From a virus, in IMG/VR virus record IMGVR_UViG_3300033153_004409, positions 1 through 31,204 of that record: a DNA stretch of 31,204 nucleotides, one strand, 5' to 3'. The notes below the pieces were generated by a model, which was given only the letters and a program-made list of their open reading frames with translations, made no database searches and was not told where the DNA came from. Position 1 is the stretch's first letter. Every line of letters begins with the position of its first letter. The translations under genes were made by a program, and so were the position numbers. Shown here piece after piece: positions 21,449 through 28,360 of this stretch.

Positions 21449-21877
21449 GTGGCCGACCCGAAGATCCTGAAGCGCGTCAAGTTCGGGAGCCTGAACGGCC
21501 TCGTCAGCAGGGGCGACGACCCCGAGGGCGAGATCCTCCTCGACGGGGTCGTGATCGGGAACTGGCGGCCCGACTACCAGGACGAGGACACCGGCTACGG
21601 GAACGACTACCGGGTCTTCGGCTACTCCGCGATCCTCGAGGTCGACCCGGCCGCGCTCGAGGACCTGAACAGCGACGACTACCTCGAGTTCGAGCTACTC
21701 CGGCCCGGCGTCAAGAAGTCCAACCGCAACGTCTTCTTCGAGACCGCCTACAACCTCTCCGGCATGACCGGCTCGGCCGTCTCGACCAAGGCGGCCCTCC
21801 GCCGCATGATCGCAGCCGAGGTCGCCCGTCGCGAGGTCGAGACCGTCGCGGCCTGGGCCGAGAAGGCGAGTAGGTAG
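21449..21877 (+). CDS. Hypothetical protein, mixed alpha/beta
   Basis: Encodes 142 residues from GTG 21449, with GGGGAGG seven bases upstream spanning the previous stop. The middle is beta-rich and acidic (GEILLDGVVIGNWRPDYQDE, then YRVFGYSAILEVD), and the C-terminus is helical (KAALRRMIAAEVARREVETV). I do not recognise a family. The same TAG-CC-GTGGCC junction is used at the next gene, hinting that these cistrons were built by duplication. Confidence 0.7.
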   Translation: MADPKILKRVKFGSLNGLVSRGDDPEGEILLDGVVIGNWRPDYQDEDTGYGNDYRVFGYSAILEVDPAALEDLNSDDYLEFELLRPGVKKSNRNVFFETAYNLSGMTGSAVSTKAALRRMIAAEVARREVETVAAWAEKASR

Positions 21878-21879
21878 CC

Positions 21880-21993
21880 GTGGCCGTCCTCGACGCCTTC
21901 TGCCTCTCGATCCTCATTCTCGTAATCGTCGGCCGCCTCGGCATGATCCCCAAGGGGATCGCCGAGTCCGACTCCCCGCAGACGGAGGGGTAG
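21880..21993 (+). CDS. Single-span membrane micro-protein, copy 1
   Basis: Encodes 37 residues from GTG 21880. Residues 2-23 (AVLDAFCLSILILVIVGRLG) form one hydrophobic helix, with a short polar tail. A clear paralogue lies at 23579-23686 (AVLDALCLSILLLVLVGRLA), and conserved codons show shared ancestry. Both follow a larger gene with the same TAG-CV-GTG junction. Likely inserted in the host inner membrane. The function is unknown; small phage membrane proteins may act in exclusion or lysis control. Confidence 0.6.
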   Translation: MAVLDAFCLSILILVIVGRLGMIPKGIAESDSPQTEG

Positions 21994-21995
21994 CG

Positions 21996-22349
21996 GTGGC
22001 CGAGCAGGCCCGGCGGGCCGCGGAGAAGGCTGAGGCCCTCGGGGCACTCCGGGAGCGGCTAACCCGCGAGCACCACCTCGAGTCGCTCTGGCTGACCCGG
22101 CTCCGCCGCGGAATCGTGGTGGAGCTGATCGTGGTGGAGTCTACCTGGCGCGGGAACGGGTGCGGGGCCCTGGCCATGCAAAGCCTCGTAGGGTGGGCGG
22201 ACCTGACCGGGACCCGACTCGGTCTCACCCCGAGCGACGAGTACGGGAGCAACCCCGAGCGACTGTCGAGCTGGTTCGGCTCGCTCGGATTCGAACCGCG
22301 AGAGAACAACCTGCGGACCACCCTGGTCCGAGAACCGAGGATCGCATGA
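21996..22349 (+). CDS. GNAT-type acetyltransferase-like protein, 1
   Basis: Encodes 117 residues from GTG 21996. After an Ala/Arg/Glu-rich N-terminal helix it has strands LRRGIVVELIVVES and the acetyl-CoA loop RGNGCG (52-57), a following helix (LAMQSLVGWADLTG), the strand TRLGLTPS, and WFGSLGFEPRENN. This is the core GNAT order, with the last strand short. GNATs transfer acetyl from acetyl-CoA to amines; the target is unknown. It is compact for the family (usually about 140-160). Its stop overlaps the next start (ATGA). Confidence 0.7.
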   Translation: MAEQARRAAEKAEALGALRERLTREHHLESLWLTRLRRGIVVELIVVESTWRGNGCGALAMQSLVGWADLTGTRLGLTPSDEYGSNPERLSSWFGSLGFEPRENNLRTTLVREPRIA

Positions 22350-22612
22350 GGGCCGACGACCAATTCGCCCCGGCAGACTGTCTCCCTCTGGCCCGGTGCG
22401 ACCTCGACGACCTCCAGCGGATCGTCGCGGGGATCAAGGCCGGTGCGGTCCGACTCGACACCCAGCTCTGGGTCACCGACCAGGAGACCGGGGGGGAGAT
22501 GAACGCGGGGCAGATCCTCACGGACATCGTCGAGTCCCTCACGGCGACGCCGGAGGAGAAGCGGGTCAAGGGCATGATCGCGGACTTCCGCGAGAAGGGA
22601 CTGGTCGAATGA
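22346..22612 (+). CDS. Small hypothetical protein
   Basis: Encodes 88 residues from ATG 22346, coupled to the GNAT stop. Begins MRADDQFAPADCLPLARCDL and continues as helices with an acidic bias (DDLQRIVAGIKAGAVRL, ILTDIVESLTATPEEKRVKG). No motifs for catalysis or metal binding. The palindrome copy 5 follows four bases after the stop, so it closes this cistron group. Confidence 0.6.
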   Translation: MRADDQFAPADCLPLARCDLDDLQRIVAGIKAGAVRLDTQLWVTDQETGGEMNAGQILTDIVESLTATPEEKRVKGMIADFREKGLVE

Positions 22613-22616
22613 GACG

Positions 22617-22634
22617 GTTTGGGATATCGCAAAC
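22617..22634. repeat. Palindrome copy 5 (one mismatch)
   Basis: GTTTGGGATATCGCAAAC, a single change in the right arm, mirror-related to the change in copy 2. It lies in the short gap between 22612 and the next ATG at 22647. Confidence 0.85.
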
Positions 22635-22646
22635 CCAGAGCACACC

Positions 22647-22844
22647 ATGAAGATCGAGCTGACCCACGAAGACGGCTCCAAGTCGGAGCACGACGCGCTC
22701 GAGGTCGCAACCACGTTCCCCGGGAAGAAGGGCGAGCGGCGCGTCTCGCTCCGCGTCGAGGGGAAGTACTTTCGAGTCAGACTGGACGGACACCAGGTGC
22801 TCGTCTTCAGCATCAAGGCTCCCAAAATGGATCACCGGCCCTGA
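22647..22844 (+). CDS. Small beta-rich hypothetical protein
   Basis: Encodes 65 residues from ATG 22647, 12 bp after palindrome copy 5. The sequence (MKIELTHEDGSKSEHDALEV, then SLRVEGKYFRVRLDGHQVLV) alternates charged and hydrophobic residues as in a small beta barrel. No clear ribosome binding site is present because the palindrome occupies the region. Unknown family. Confidence 0.55.
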   Translation: MKIELTHEDGSKSEHDALEVATTFPGKKGERRVSLRVEGKYFRVRLDGHQVLVFSIKAPKMDHRP

Positions 22845-23127
22845 GACGCCCGCGCGGAGACAAAACCCCCGGCGCGAGCAGATCCAAAATGGGGCCCCAC
22901 CCGGGGACCCGACCCAGGCCCACGGAGCTTCAAATTGCCCGCCCTCGAGCACGGTACTCGAGGGGTCCTCGGGGTCCCTCCGGGCCCGCTGGGGCTCTCC
23001 CGGGGGTCGGGTCGGGCACAGGGTCCGACTAGGATCCCGTGGCCCTCACGGGCCCGTGAGGGCGTCTCGCGGGCCGGGCTCGCCCGCAAGGGGTTGCGAC
23101 GATCTTGGAAGAATCTCAGAACGCCCC
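22845..23127 (+). other. Non-coding GC-rich region with inverted repeats
   Basis: No convincing gene in about 280 bp. It contains a hairpin with 8-bp arms (CCCTCGAG/CTCGAGGG, 22942-22964, 7-nt loop) and a perfect 22-bp palindrome at 23042-23063 (arms GCCCTCACGGG/CCCGTGAGGGC), plus repeated GGGTCC words similar to 20220-20310. No T-tracts follow. It may terminate upstream transcription and insulate promoter unit 3. Confidence 0.55.
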
Positions 23128-23156
23128 TTGTGGGGGAGTTACCATGCGGCTATAAC
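23128..23156 (+). promoter_or_regulatory. Repeated promoter unit 3
   Basis: TTGTGG (23128-23133), 17-bp spacer, TATAAC (23151-23156), ATG 7 bp later at 23163. Upstream word GAATCTCAGAACGCCCC matches unit 4. A GAGGAGA site at 23187-23193 lies before a second ATG at 23199, so the first ATG may be leader rather than the gene start. Confidence 0.65.
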
Positions 23157-23198
23157 CGGGGTATGAGTCGCGAACGAGACAACACCGAGGAGACCAGC

Positions 23199-23576
23199 AT
23201 GATCGCCACCCTCAACACGCTCAACCCCGAGACCGACCAGGTCCAGGTCATCGCGACCCGGATCCTGTGCTCGACCATGATCGTCTACTCGGCCTGGAGA
23301 CGGGTCGCAAGCATGGGTCAGGCCGGGCACTCGATCACAACGGGCCGCGACTCGACCGGCAAGGTCGTCCTCTTCGAGCGCCTCGGGACCGAGCGCCTCC
23401 CGCTTCACCTGGACATGCTCCCCCGGGGCCCCGAGCGGGCTTCGCGAGTCCGGGCCCACCAGGCGTGCCTGCGCGACGACGCCATCAAGGCGATCGAGGC
23501 CGCCCTCGGGCTCCTCCCCGCGGGGGCCCGGGTCGACCGCACCATGGGCGAGGTCACCGTCCACGAGGGGAGGTAG
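23199..23576 (+). CDS. Hypothetical protein under promoter unit 3
   Basis: Encodes 125 residues from ATG 23199, chosen because GAGGAGA lies five bases upstream. The in-frame ATG at 23163 would add MSRERDNTEETS, which resembles the leader at unit 4. Body: VQVIATRILCSTMIVYSAWR, HSITTGRDSTGKVVLFERLG, then helices ending EVTVHEGR. It is mixed alpha/beta and small, with no recognised domain. It is followed two bases after its stop by the second copy of the micro-membrane protein. Confidence 0.65.
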   Translation: MIATLNTLNPETDQVQVIATRILCSTMIVYSAWRRVASMGQAGHSITTGRDSTGKVVLFERLGTERLPLHLDMLPRGPERASRVRAHQACLRDDAIKAIEAALGLLPAGARVDRTMGEVTVHEGR

Positions 23577-23578
23577 CG

Positions 23579-23686
23579 GTGGCCGTTCTCGACGCCCTCT
23601 GCCTCTCAATCCTCCTCCTCGTCCTCGTCGGTCGCCTCGCCATGGTGCCCGGATGGATCACCGAGATCGTCCTCGAGGGCAGGTAG
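23579..23686 (+). CDS. Single-span membrane micro-protein, copy 2
   Basis: Encodes 35 residues from GTG 23579. Its first 24 residues align with copy 1 at 21880 with only conservative changes (Phe/Leu, Ile/Leu, Gly/Ala); the tail differs (PGWITEIVLEGR). The stop codon TAG shares its last base with palindrome copy 6, so the gene end is embedded in the 44-bp inverted repeat. Confidence 0.6.
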   Translation: MAVLDALCLSILLLVLVGRLAMVPGWITEIVLEGR

Positions 23687-23716
23687 TTTGGGATATCCCA
23701 AACTACCTGCCCTCGA
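23673..23716. repeat. Palindrome copy 6, extended to 44 bp
   Basis: The exact 18-bp core (23686-23703) is extended by 13 further complementary bases on each side (TCGAGGGCAGGTA and its complement) to a perfect 44-bp palindrome. The left arm encodes the last residues and stop of the micro-protein. As RNA it would form a 20-plus-bp hairpin and could act as a terminator. GGGTTATGAG follows the core after 15 bp. Confidence 0.9.
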
Positions 23717-23755
23717 TCGGGTTATGAGGATCCCAGGAGAATCTCAGAACACCCC

Positions 23756-23784
23756 TTGCGGGCAAGCTATCACGGAGCTATAAC
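23756..23784 (+). promoter_or_regulatory. Repeated promoter unit 4
   Basis: TTGCGG (23756-23761), 17-bp spacer, TATAAC (23779-23784), ATG 7 bp later at 23791. It lies just downstream of the 44-bp palindrome. GAGGAGA (23815-23821) precedes the likely true ATG at 23827. It appears to drive the long overlapping gene string to about 30354. Confidence 0.65.
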
Positions 23785-23826
23785 CGGGGTATGAGTCGCA
23801 AGCAGGAAAACGCCGAGGAGACCAAC

Positions 23827-23934
23827 ATGCCCAACATGATCGACATCACCGACCTGACCGAGGAGGAGCTGACCGCCCTCTTCGTCGCCCACGGGCTCGA
23901 GACCGAGACCGACGACACCGAGGAGGGGAACTAG
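23827..23934 (+). CDS. Short acidic peptide
   Basis: Encodes 35 residues from ATG 23827 with GAGGAGA five bases upstream. The ATG at 23791 in the same frame adds MSRKQENAEETN. The sequence MPNMIDITDLTEEELTALFV continues with a Glu/Thr/Asp-rich tail. It is very acidic; such peptides can mimic DNA or inhibit host enzymes, but there is no direct evidence here. The next gene starts two bases after the stop. Confidence 0.5.
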   Translation: MPNMIDITDLTEEELTALFVAHGLETETDDTEEGN

Positions 23935-23935
23935 C

Positions 23936-25420
23936 ATGAGCGACACGAGACTGAGACAGCTCGAGCGGGACGCGGCGAGCGGCGACGTCCACGCCCAGGC
24001 ACGGCTCCGCGCCGAGCGGGTCCGGCTCGGGCTCGAGCGCGCCCCGGGCGAGGCCTACTCGCTCCTCAACGTGAGCCTCTCCTCGCTCGAGAAGAAGGTC
24101 GCCACCTACGCCCGCCGGGCCAGCAAGATCGGCGCCTTCCCCCCCAGCGTCCGCGTCACCCGGGACCCCTACTGGCACCAGGATCCGGCCGGGTCGGACC
24201 GGAAGGTTCTCCTCGTCGACGTGGTCGTCGAGGGCGACCTCCCCAGCATGGGCGAGTGGGAGCTGATCGCAGTCCTCCAGCACCGCCCGACCGGGACCCT
24301 GATCGTCAACAACCCCTCCTCGACCGGCGTGGACGAGCGCGAGCTGGAGCAGTACCGGCTCCAGGCCACCGCAGTCTGCACCCACTGCAAGCTCAGTCGG
24401 CGCCGGAACCAGACCGCCGTCCTCCGGCACCTCCCGTGCCGCGGCAAGGGCTGCCCCGAGTGCCAGGCCTTGATCGACGACGGCACCATCGACTCCAAGG
24501 GCTACGCCCGGGTCGGGAGGAGCTGCCTGGACGAGTACACGAACGGAGCAGCCAAGGCCGCCCTCTACTCGTTCGACAAGCAGCAGGGGCTCCGCGAGCT
24601 GCTCGAGTCGGGCGAGCTTGACACGAACGCCTCCCCCGAGTGGGGCGTGGACCTGCTCCGCTTCTTCGCGGTCGCGTACCGGTTCGGACGCAGCTACGGG
24701 TGGGCGAACCGAGTCTGGCACAACGCGGCGCGGGCCGAGAGGACGATCCCCACCGAGGCCCTCACGTTCGCAACCCAGCTCCTCGCGGCGGCCCAGACCG
24801 AGCTGGTCGCGAACATCGACAAGGTCGACGACGAGGCCCGGCTGGTCCTCTCGGACCGCGCCCACAACCTGGCCGTCCTGATCGGCGAGGGCTACACGAG
24901 CCTCGAGCACGCCCGGATCGCCGCCACCGCCCTCGACTGGTACCGGCACCACCAGACCGAGAGCGTTCCCCTCCAGGCCCGGATCATGACCGCCATGAAC
25001 GGCCTCGACGGAACCGCCGCGCTCGAAGATCGGATCTCCTTCACCCCCGAGGCGCTCCTGGCCCTACTGGGCGACGGGGCCGCGGTCCAGCGGATCCTCG
25101 AGACCCGCCAGGTCGAGACCGGCCCCGGCCCCTACCTGGGCGACGAGGGCCAGGCCGGGACCTGGACCCTGCAGGTGACCCGGACCCATACCTGGATCAA
25201 CCGGGACAACCGCGAGCGGGCCCTGGTGGCGTTCGTAGACGCCGACAACCGCGAGGCGATCTGGTTCACCAGCCCCGACACGGCGCGGAACCTCCAGCGG
25301 GACTCGTGGTACTCGGTCCGGGGGACGGTCCGCCGGCAGGACACGAACACCTACCGGGGACGCGAGACCCCCCAGACGGTCCTGACCGGGTGCCGGACAC
25401 GCCTTCAGGCGGCGTCATGA
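23936..25420 (+). CDS. Large Cys-containing phage protein with OB-like C-terminus
   Basis: Encodes 494 residues from ATG 23936. It opens with MSDTRLRQLERDAASGDVHA, a module repeated at the start of two other genes here. Residues 40-190 resemble a widespread plasmid/phage family of unknown function: strands (VLLVDVVVEGDLPSMGEWEL), then CTHCKLSRRRNQTAVLR (C138, C141) and VGRSCLDEY (C187). Here an extra CRGKGCPEC pair is inserted (C158, C163, C166). A helical middle follows. The last 80 residues (TWTLQVTRTHTWIN, IWFTSPDTARNL, WYSVRGTVRRQ, PQTVLTGCRTRL) look like an OB-type fold used in nucleic-acid binding. Role unknown; DNA metabolism is plausible. Confidence 0.75.
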   Translation: MSDTRLRQLERDAASGDVHAQARLRAERVRLGLERAPGEAYSLLNVSLSSLEKKVATYARRASKIGAFPPSVRVTRDPYWHQDPAGSDRKVLLVDVVVEGDLPSMGEWELIAVLQHRPTGTLIVNNPSSTGVDERELEQYRLQATAVCTHCKLSRRRNQTAVLRHLPCRGKGCPECQALIDDGTIDSKGYARVGRSCLDEYTNGAAKAALYSFDKQQGLRELLESGELDTNASPEWGVDLLRFFAVAYRFGRSYGWANRVWHNAARAERTIPTEALTFATQLLAAAQTELVANIDKVDDEARLVLSDRAHNLAVLIGEGYTSLEHARIAATALDWYRHHQTESVPLQARIMTAMNGLDGTAALEDRISFTPEALLALLGDGAAVQRILETRQVETGPGPYLGDEGQAGTWTLQVTRTHTWINRDNRERALVAFVDADNREAIWFTSPDTARNLQRDSWYSVRGTVRRQDTNTYRGRETPQTVLTGCRTRLQAAS

Positions 25421-25710
25421 GCGGCCCCGACCAGGATGGGCAAGCCCAGAGCCACCCCGGGGGTCCCGGGACCCCTCAGCGGGCCCGGAGGGCGTCGAGG
25501 ACGGTGCGGCACGAGCACGGAGACATCCACGGGGTCGGGAGCGGCTACGCACCTCCCCAGTGCCCCGCCGATCGCCACGACGGCCGGTGCCAGGTCACGC
25601 TCATCACAGGCTGCCGGGTCCGACACAAGCACGACCACGGCGAGCCCTGCGGGGCCCGCGCCACCCACTGCGTCCGCCACGGCTGGCGCTGGAAGGAGAG
25701 ACCCGAGTGA
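25417..25710 (+). CDS. Small Cys/His-rich protein
   Basis: Encodes 97 residues from ATG 25417, coupled (ATGA) to the upstream gene. The first 40 residues are Gly/Pro/Arg-rich and probably disordered. The rest holds CPADRHDGRCQ, then TGCRVRHKHDHGEPCGARA and HCVRHGW: five Cys and at least six His with regular spacing, suggesting one or two zinc sites. No named finger fits. Overlaps the next start (GTGA). Confidence 0.6.
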   Translation: MSGPDQDGQAQSHPGGPGTPQRARRASRTVRHEHGDIHGVGSGYAPPQCPADRHDGRCQVTLITGCRVRHKHDHGEPCGARATHCVRHGWRWKERPE

Positions 25711-26051
25711 GGAAGCTGGGAACGAAGCAGAGGGACGTGCTGGACTCGCTCAAGCAGCACGGGTCCTGGTACGCGGGCTGCGGGTGGCTCTGGGATACCA
25801 CCTCCGGGACCCGGCGCGTCATGGAGTCGCTCGTCAAGCGCGGTCTGGTCGCCAAGACAAGCGGCCCCGGCCGCATCACCTACAGGCCCACGCGGTGCCC
25901 GGTGACCCTGAGCGACGAGGCCGCGCTCAACACGATCGCCGAGGTCTTCCGCCGCTACCCGCCCGAGCACTGGACCAGCTCGGAGGCGATCGACGACATC
26001 TACGAGGCGATCAAGCAGACCGGGCGAGCCCTGCCGAGACTGGAGGATTAG
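25707..26051 (+). CDS. Winged-helix-like DNA-binding protein
   Basis: Encodes 114 residues from GTG 25707, coupled to the previous stop. Residues 1-55 (LGTKQRDVLDSLKQHGSW, then TRRVMESLVKRGLVAKTSG, RITYRP) have the helix, helix, recognition-helix, wing order of small winged-helix proteins that judge 'one target per subunit'. The C-terminal half is helical (EAALNTIAEVFRRYP, SEAIDDIYEAIKQ) and may dimerise. It could be a transcription regulator in the phage; a palindromic operator would suit a dimer. Confidence 0.6.
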   Translation: MRKLGTKQRDVLDSLKQHGSWYAGCGWLWDTTSGTRRVMESLVKRGLVAKTSGPGRITYRPTRCPVTLSDEAALNTIAEVFRRYPPEHWTSSEAIDDIYEAIKQTGRALPRLED

Positions 26052-26052
26052 C

Positions 26053-26679
26053 GTGCCAAGAATAAACCAGGTCAAGAAGTCGAGGAAAGACCAGGGGCGG
26101 TGCGGTCGCTGTGGCGACCCGCTCCCGGAGGGCTCTCCCTACCGGTACTGGAAGTTCCGCTACGGGGGCAAGAGCAAGCGGTGCCTGAAGGCCTCGTGCA
26201 ATCCCAGGCAGAGCGAGCTAACTCAGAGCAAGCTCTCGGGAGCCTACGCGGCCCAGGAGAACTTCGAGGACTCAATCGCGGGCTGCGGCACCGTCGAGGA
26301 CGTCCAGGCCCTCCTGGAGGAGACCGCCGACTCGGTCGAGGAGGTCGCGGACGAGTATCAGGAGAGCGCGGACGCGATCAACGAGACCGCCGAGGGAAGT
26401 CCGGTCGCGGAAGAGTGCGAGGAGAAGGCAGAGCAGCTCCGCGAGTGGGTCGAGGAGATCCGCGGCGTGGACCTCCCGGAGGACGAGTGTCCCGGCGAGT
26501 GCGAGGACGGCAAGGTCGACTGTGCATGCCGGGACGGCGACAGCGAGGGAGACGACGAGTGCGAGGAGAAGGGGTGCGAGAAGGGCCTCGTCCCGTGCCC
26601 GGAATGCCAGGGCGATCACGATCCGGTCGAGGAGGCCCGCTCGGCCGCGTCGGACGTCGCGGGGGAGTGCCCGGTATGA
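26053..26679 (+). CDS. Zinc-finger/coiled-coil protein with Cys-rich tail
   Basis: Encodes 208 residues from GTG 26053. The N-terminal 50 residues contain C17-x2-C20 and C44-x4-C49 around YRYWKFRYGGKSK, a four-Cys zinc site. A long acidic helical region follows (TADSVEEVADEYQESADAIN). The tail has CPGECEDGKVDCACRDGDSE and later CEKGLVPCPECQG, resembling a DnaJ-type CxxCxGxG zinc repeat in outline. Actinophage-like genomes often carry related proteins of unknown function. Likely a nucleic-acid or protein-binding factor. The stop overlaps the next start (ATGA). Confidence 0.7.
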   Translation: MPRINQVKKSRKDQGRCGRCGDPLPEGSPYRYWKFRYGGKSKRCLKASCNPRQSELTQSKLSGAYAAQENFEDSIAGCGTVEDVQALLEETADSVEEVADEYQESADAINETAEGSPVAEECEEKAEQLREWVEEIRGVDLPEDECPGECEDGKVDCACRDGDSEGDDECEEKGCEKGLVPCPECQGDHDPVEEARSAASDVAGECPV

Positions 26680-26966
26680 GCGAGCAAGACATCAGGGACA
26701 GGGCGCTGCGACTCCTCAATCAGGTCGAGAAGCTCGTCCCGCTCCTCGGGGGGGAGTCGCTCGAGCAGGTCAGGACCCGCACCAAGGAGGTAGCGCACGG
26801 GATCGAGGTCAGGTTCAACGCAGAGGAGATGGGCGCGCTCGAGGTCGTGCTCGGCATGGTCGAGTTCCTTCTCGAGAGAAGCGGGGCCGGCGCAGATCGG
26901 GCCCAGGTCGAGAAGGAGAAGCGGGCCCTCGCGCTGCTCCGGCGAGTCCTCGAGGACAATAGATGA
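26676..26966 (+). CDS. Small helical hypothetical protein
   Basis: Encodes 96 residues from ATG 26676. Entirely helical by eye: RDRALRLLNQVEKLVPLLGG, a middle segment with RFNAEEMGALEVVLGMVEFL, and a basic amphipathic C-terminus (VEKEKRALALLRRVLEDNR). It may form a helical hairpin or dimer. No family recognised. Coupled on both sides by four-base overlaps. Confidence 0.65.
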   Translation: MSEQDIRDRALRLLNQVEKLVPLLGGESLEQVRTRTKEVAHGIEVRFNAEEMGALEVVLGMVEFLLERSGAGADRAQVEKEKRALALLRRVLEDNR

Positions 26967-27565
26967 TCGACCCCGCGCTGAGGCGGCGACTCGTCGACGA
27001 GGCCCGGTGCCTGCACCGCCGGCTCTGGCCCGACCTGGGCGCGGTGCGGGACACGCGCTCCTGTCTGTTCCTCGCCGTCTGCCTCCAGGGGGTGATCGCG
27101 CGCCGGGCCGGGGTCAGGACCATGCTCCAGGCCGGGACCGCCCAGTGGCCGTTCCGGCGCCCCCAGGACGACGACGGAGTCAGCGCTACCCACTACAGCT
27201 ATCACTGGCAGGGGCTCCGGGACCCGCTCACGCACGCCATGGTCGAGGCGGGCCGGCTCCCCGAGCTTCACGTGTGGCTCGCCCACCGGGACCCGGACAC
27301 GATCATAGACCCCACCTCGGGGACGTGGCCCGAGCGGGCCGCGGAGGGAGGACGCGAGTGGCTGACCCCGCGCCCGCCCGACTTCCTCTGGCACACCGTG
27401 GAGGAGATGGGCGACCTGGCCGAGAGCGACTTCGATCTAGGGATCACCTACGCGCCGGACCCGGCCGCGTGCGAGATCGCGGACGATCTGGCCTCGAGAG
27501 AGATATACCCGAGGGTCTTCGAAGTCTTCGGGTCTACGACGTCGCAAACAGGAGAGGAAGCGTAG
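26963..27565 (+). CDS. Putative Cys-His-Asp hydrolase (transglutaminase/papain-like)
   Basis: Encodes 200 residues from ATG 26963, coupled to the gene before. A buried-Cys helix (DTRSCLFLAVCLQGVI, Cys34), then strand LQAGTAQW, HYSYHW, then LPELHVWLAHRD (His103) and PDTIIDPTSGTW (Asp116). The order Cys, His, Asp with these spacings is that of the transglutaminase/papain-like fold. The substrate is unknown: peptide cross-links, amides or host proteins. The C-terminal 70 residues are acidic. I infer the enzyme class only from the motif order. Confidence 0.6.
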   Translation: MIDPALRRRLVDEARCLHRRLWPDLGAVRDTRSCLFLAVCLQGVIARRAGVRTMLQAGTAQWPFRRPQDDDGVSATHYSYHWQGLRDPLTHAMVEAGRLPELHVWLAHRDPDTIIDPTSGTWPERAAEGGREWLTPRPPDFLWHTVEEMGDLAESDFDLGITYAPDPAACEIADDLASREIYPRVFEVFGSTTSQTGEEA

Positions 27566-27949
27566 ATGGCCACCCTGCCTGAGGCCGTAAGTGAGCAACT
27601 AGACGAGTGGATCGCCGAGACCCCAGAGGACTCTCCGCTCGGGCGCATTGGCTGGATCCGGCGCAAGACCGGCGAGGTCTACGTGCGCTTCAACGCTCAC
27701 CTGGGCCGGATCGACCTGGCCAACTTCCAGATCGCGGAGCGGCACCAACGGAAGGGGCTGGCTCGCGCCGTCATCGAGATCGCGGTCGCCAAGCCGGTTC
27801 GGGTGATCCGGGTTGAGAACATCCTCAACCCGACCTGGGCCGATCGGGTCCGCCGCTACAGGTTCGAGGGCCGCGTCACCGAGACCACCATGGTCGTCGG
27901 GGGCCGGGCCGTCCAGGTCGACTTCATCCAAATCCAGGAAGAGGCGTAG
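27566..27949 (+). CDS. GNAT-like protein, 2
   Basis: Encodes 127 residues from ATG 27566. Contains strand LGRIDLANFQIAE, the acetyl-CoA loop RHQRKGLARAVIEIA, a further strand (PVRVIRVENI) and NPTWADRVRRYRFEG, the usual order of a GNAT's second half. The N-terminal strands are short. It differs clearly from the other GNAT-like gene at 21996, so it is not a recent duplicate. The acceptor is unknown. Confidence 0.65.
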   Translation: MATLPEAVSEQLDEWIAETPEDSPLGRIGWIRRKTGEVYVRFNAHLGRIDLANFQIAERHQRKGLARAVIEIAVAKPVRVIRVENILNPTWADRVRRYRFEGRVTETTMVVGGRAVQVDFIQIQEEA

Positions 27950-28360
27950 GTGCATCACAAGAACAGGCGATGGACGGTTCGGGTCGGGACCGCGGAGGAT
28001 GTCGCGCAAGACGTGAAGAAGTGCGTGGCCTGGACTAGCTGCACCGGCTTCTACGTCCCCGGGGGCGAGCACGGGCTACTGGTCCTGAACGACTCCACGG
28101 GCCCGGACGCGATCCAAGAGTACGCGATCATGCTCGTCTCGCCCCACCAGGGGGTCGGGCTGCTCGAGGCGGTCGCGTCCGACGCCTCGTTCGAGGCCGA
28201 GCTGGAGCAGGTCGAGTCCCTGACCGTGTCGTGGATCGACAAGGCGAAGCTCGCCGTGGCGCTCGAGGAGCAGCTCACCTGGGCGAGCCCGACCGGCTAC
28301 GGACGCCACCGGGTCAGGGTCGAGTCCTCGAAGACCCACCACGGAGAGTGCTGCGCGTGA
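27950..28360 (+). CDS. Hypothetical protein
   Basis: Encodes 136 residues from GTG 27950 directly after the previous stop. Contains RWTVRVGTAEDVAQDVKKCV, then GFYVPGGEHGLLVLNDST and helices (VGLLEAVASDASFEAELEQV), with two Cys at the C-terminal end (HHGECCA). Mixed alpha/beta. No family recognised. It overlaps the HTH gene start (GTGA). Confidence 0.6.
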   Translation: MHHKNRRWTVRVGTAEDVAQDVKKCVAWTSCTGFYVPGGEHGLLVLNDSTGPDAIQEYAIMLVSPHQGVGLLEAVASDASFEAELEQVESLTVSWIDKAKLAVALEEQLTWASPTGYGRHRVRVESSKTHHGECCA

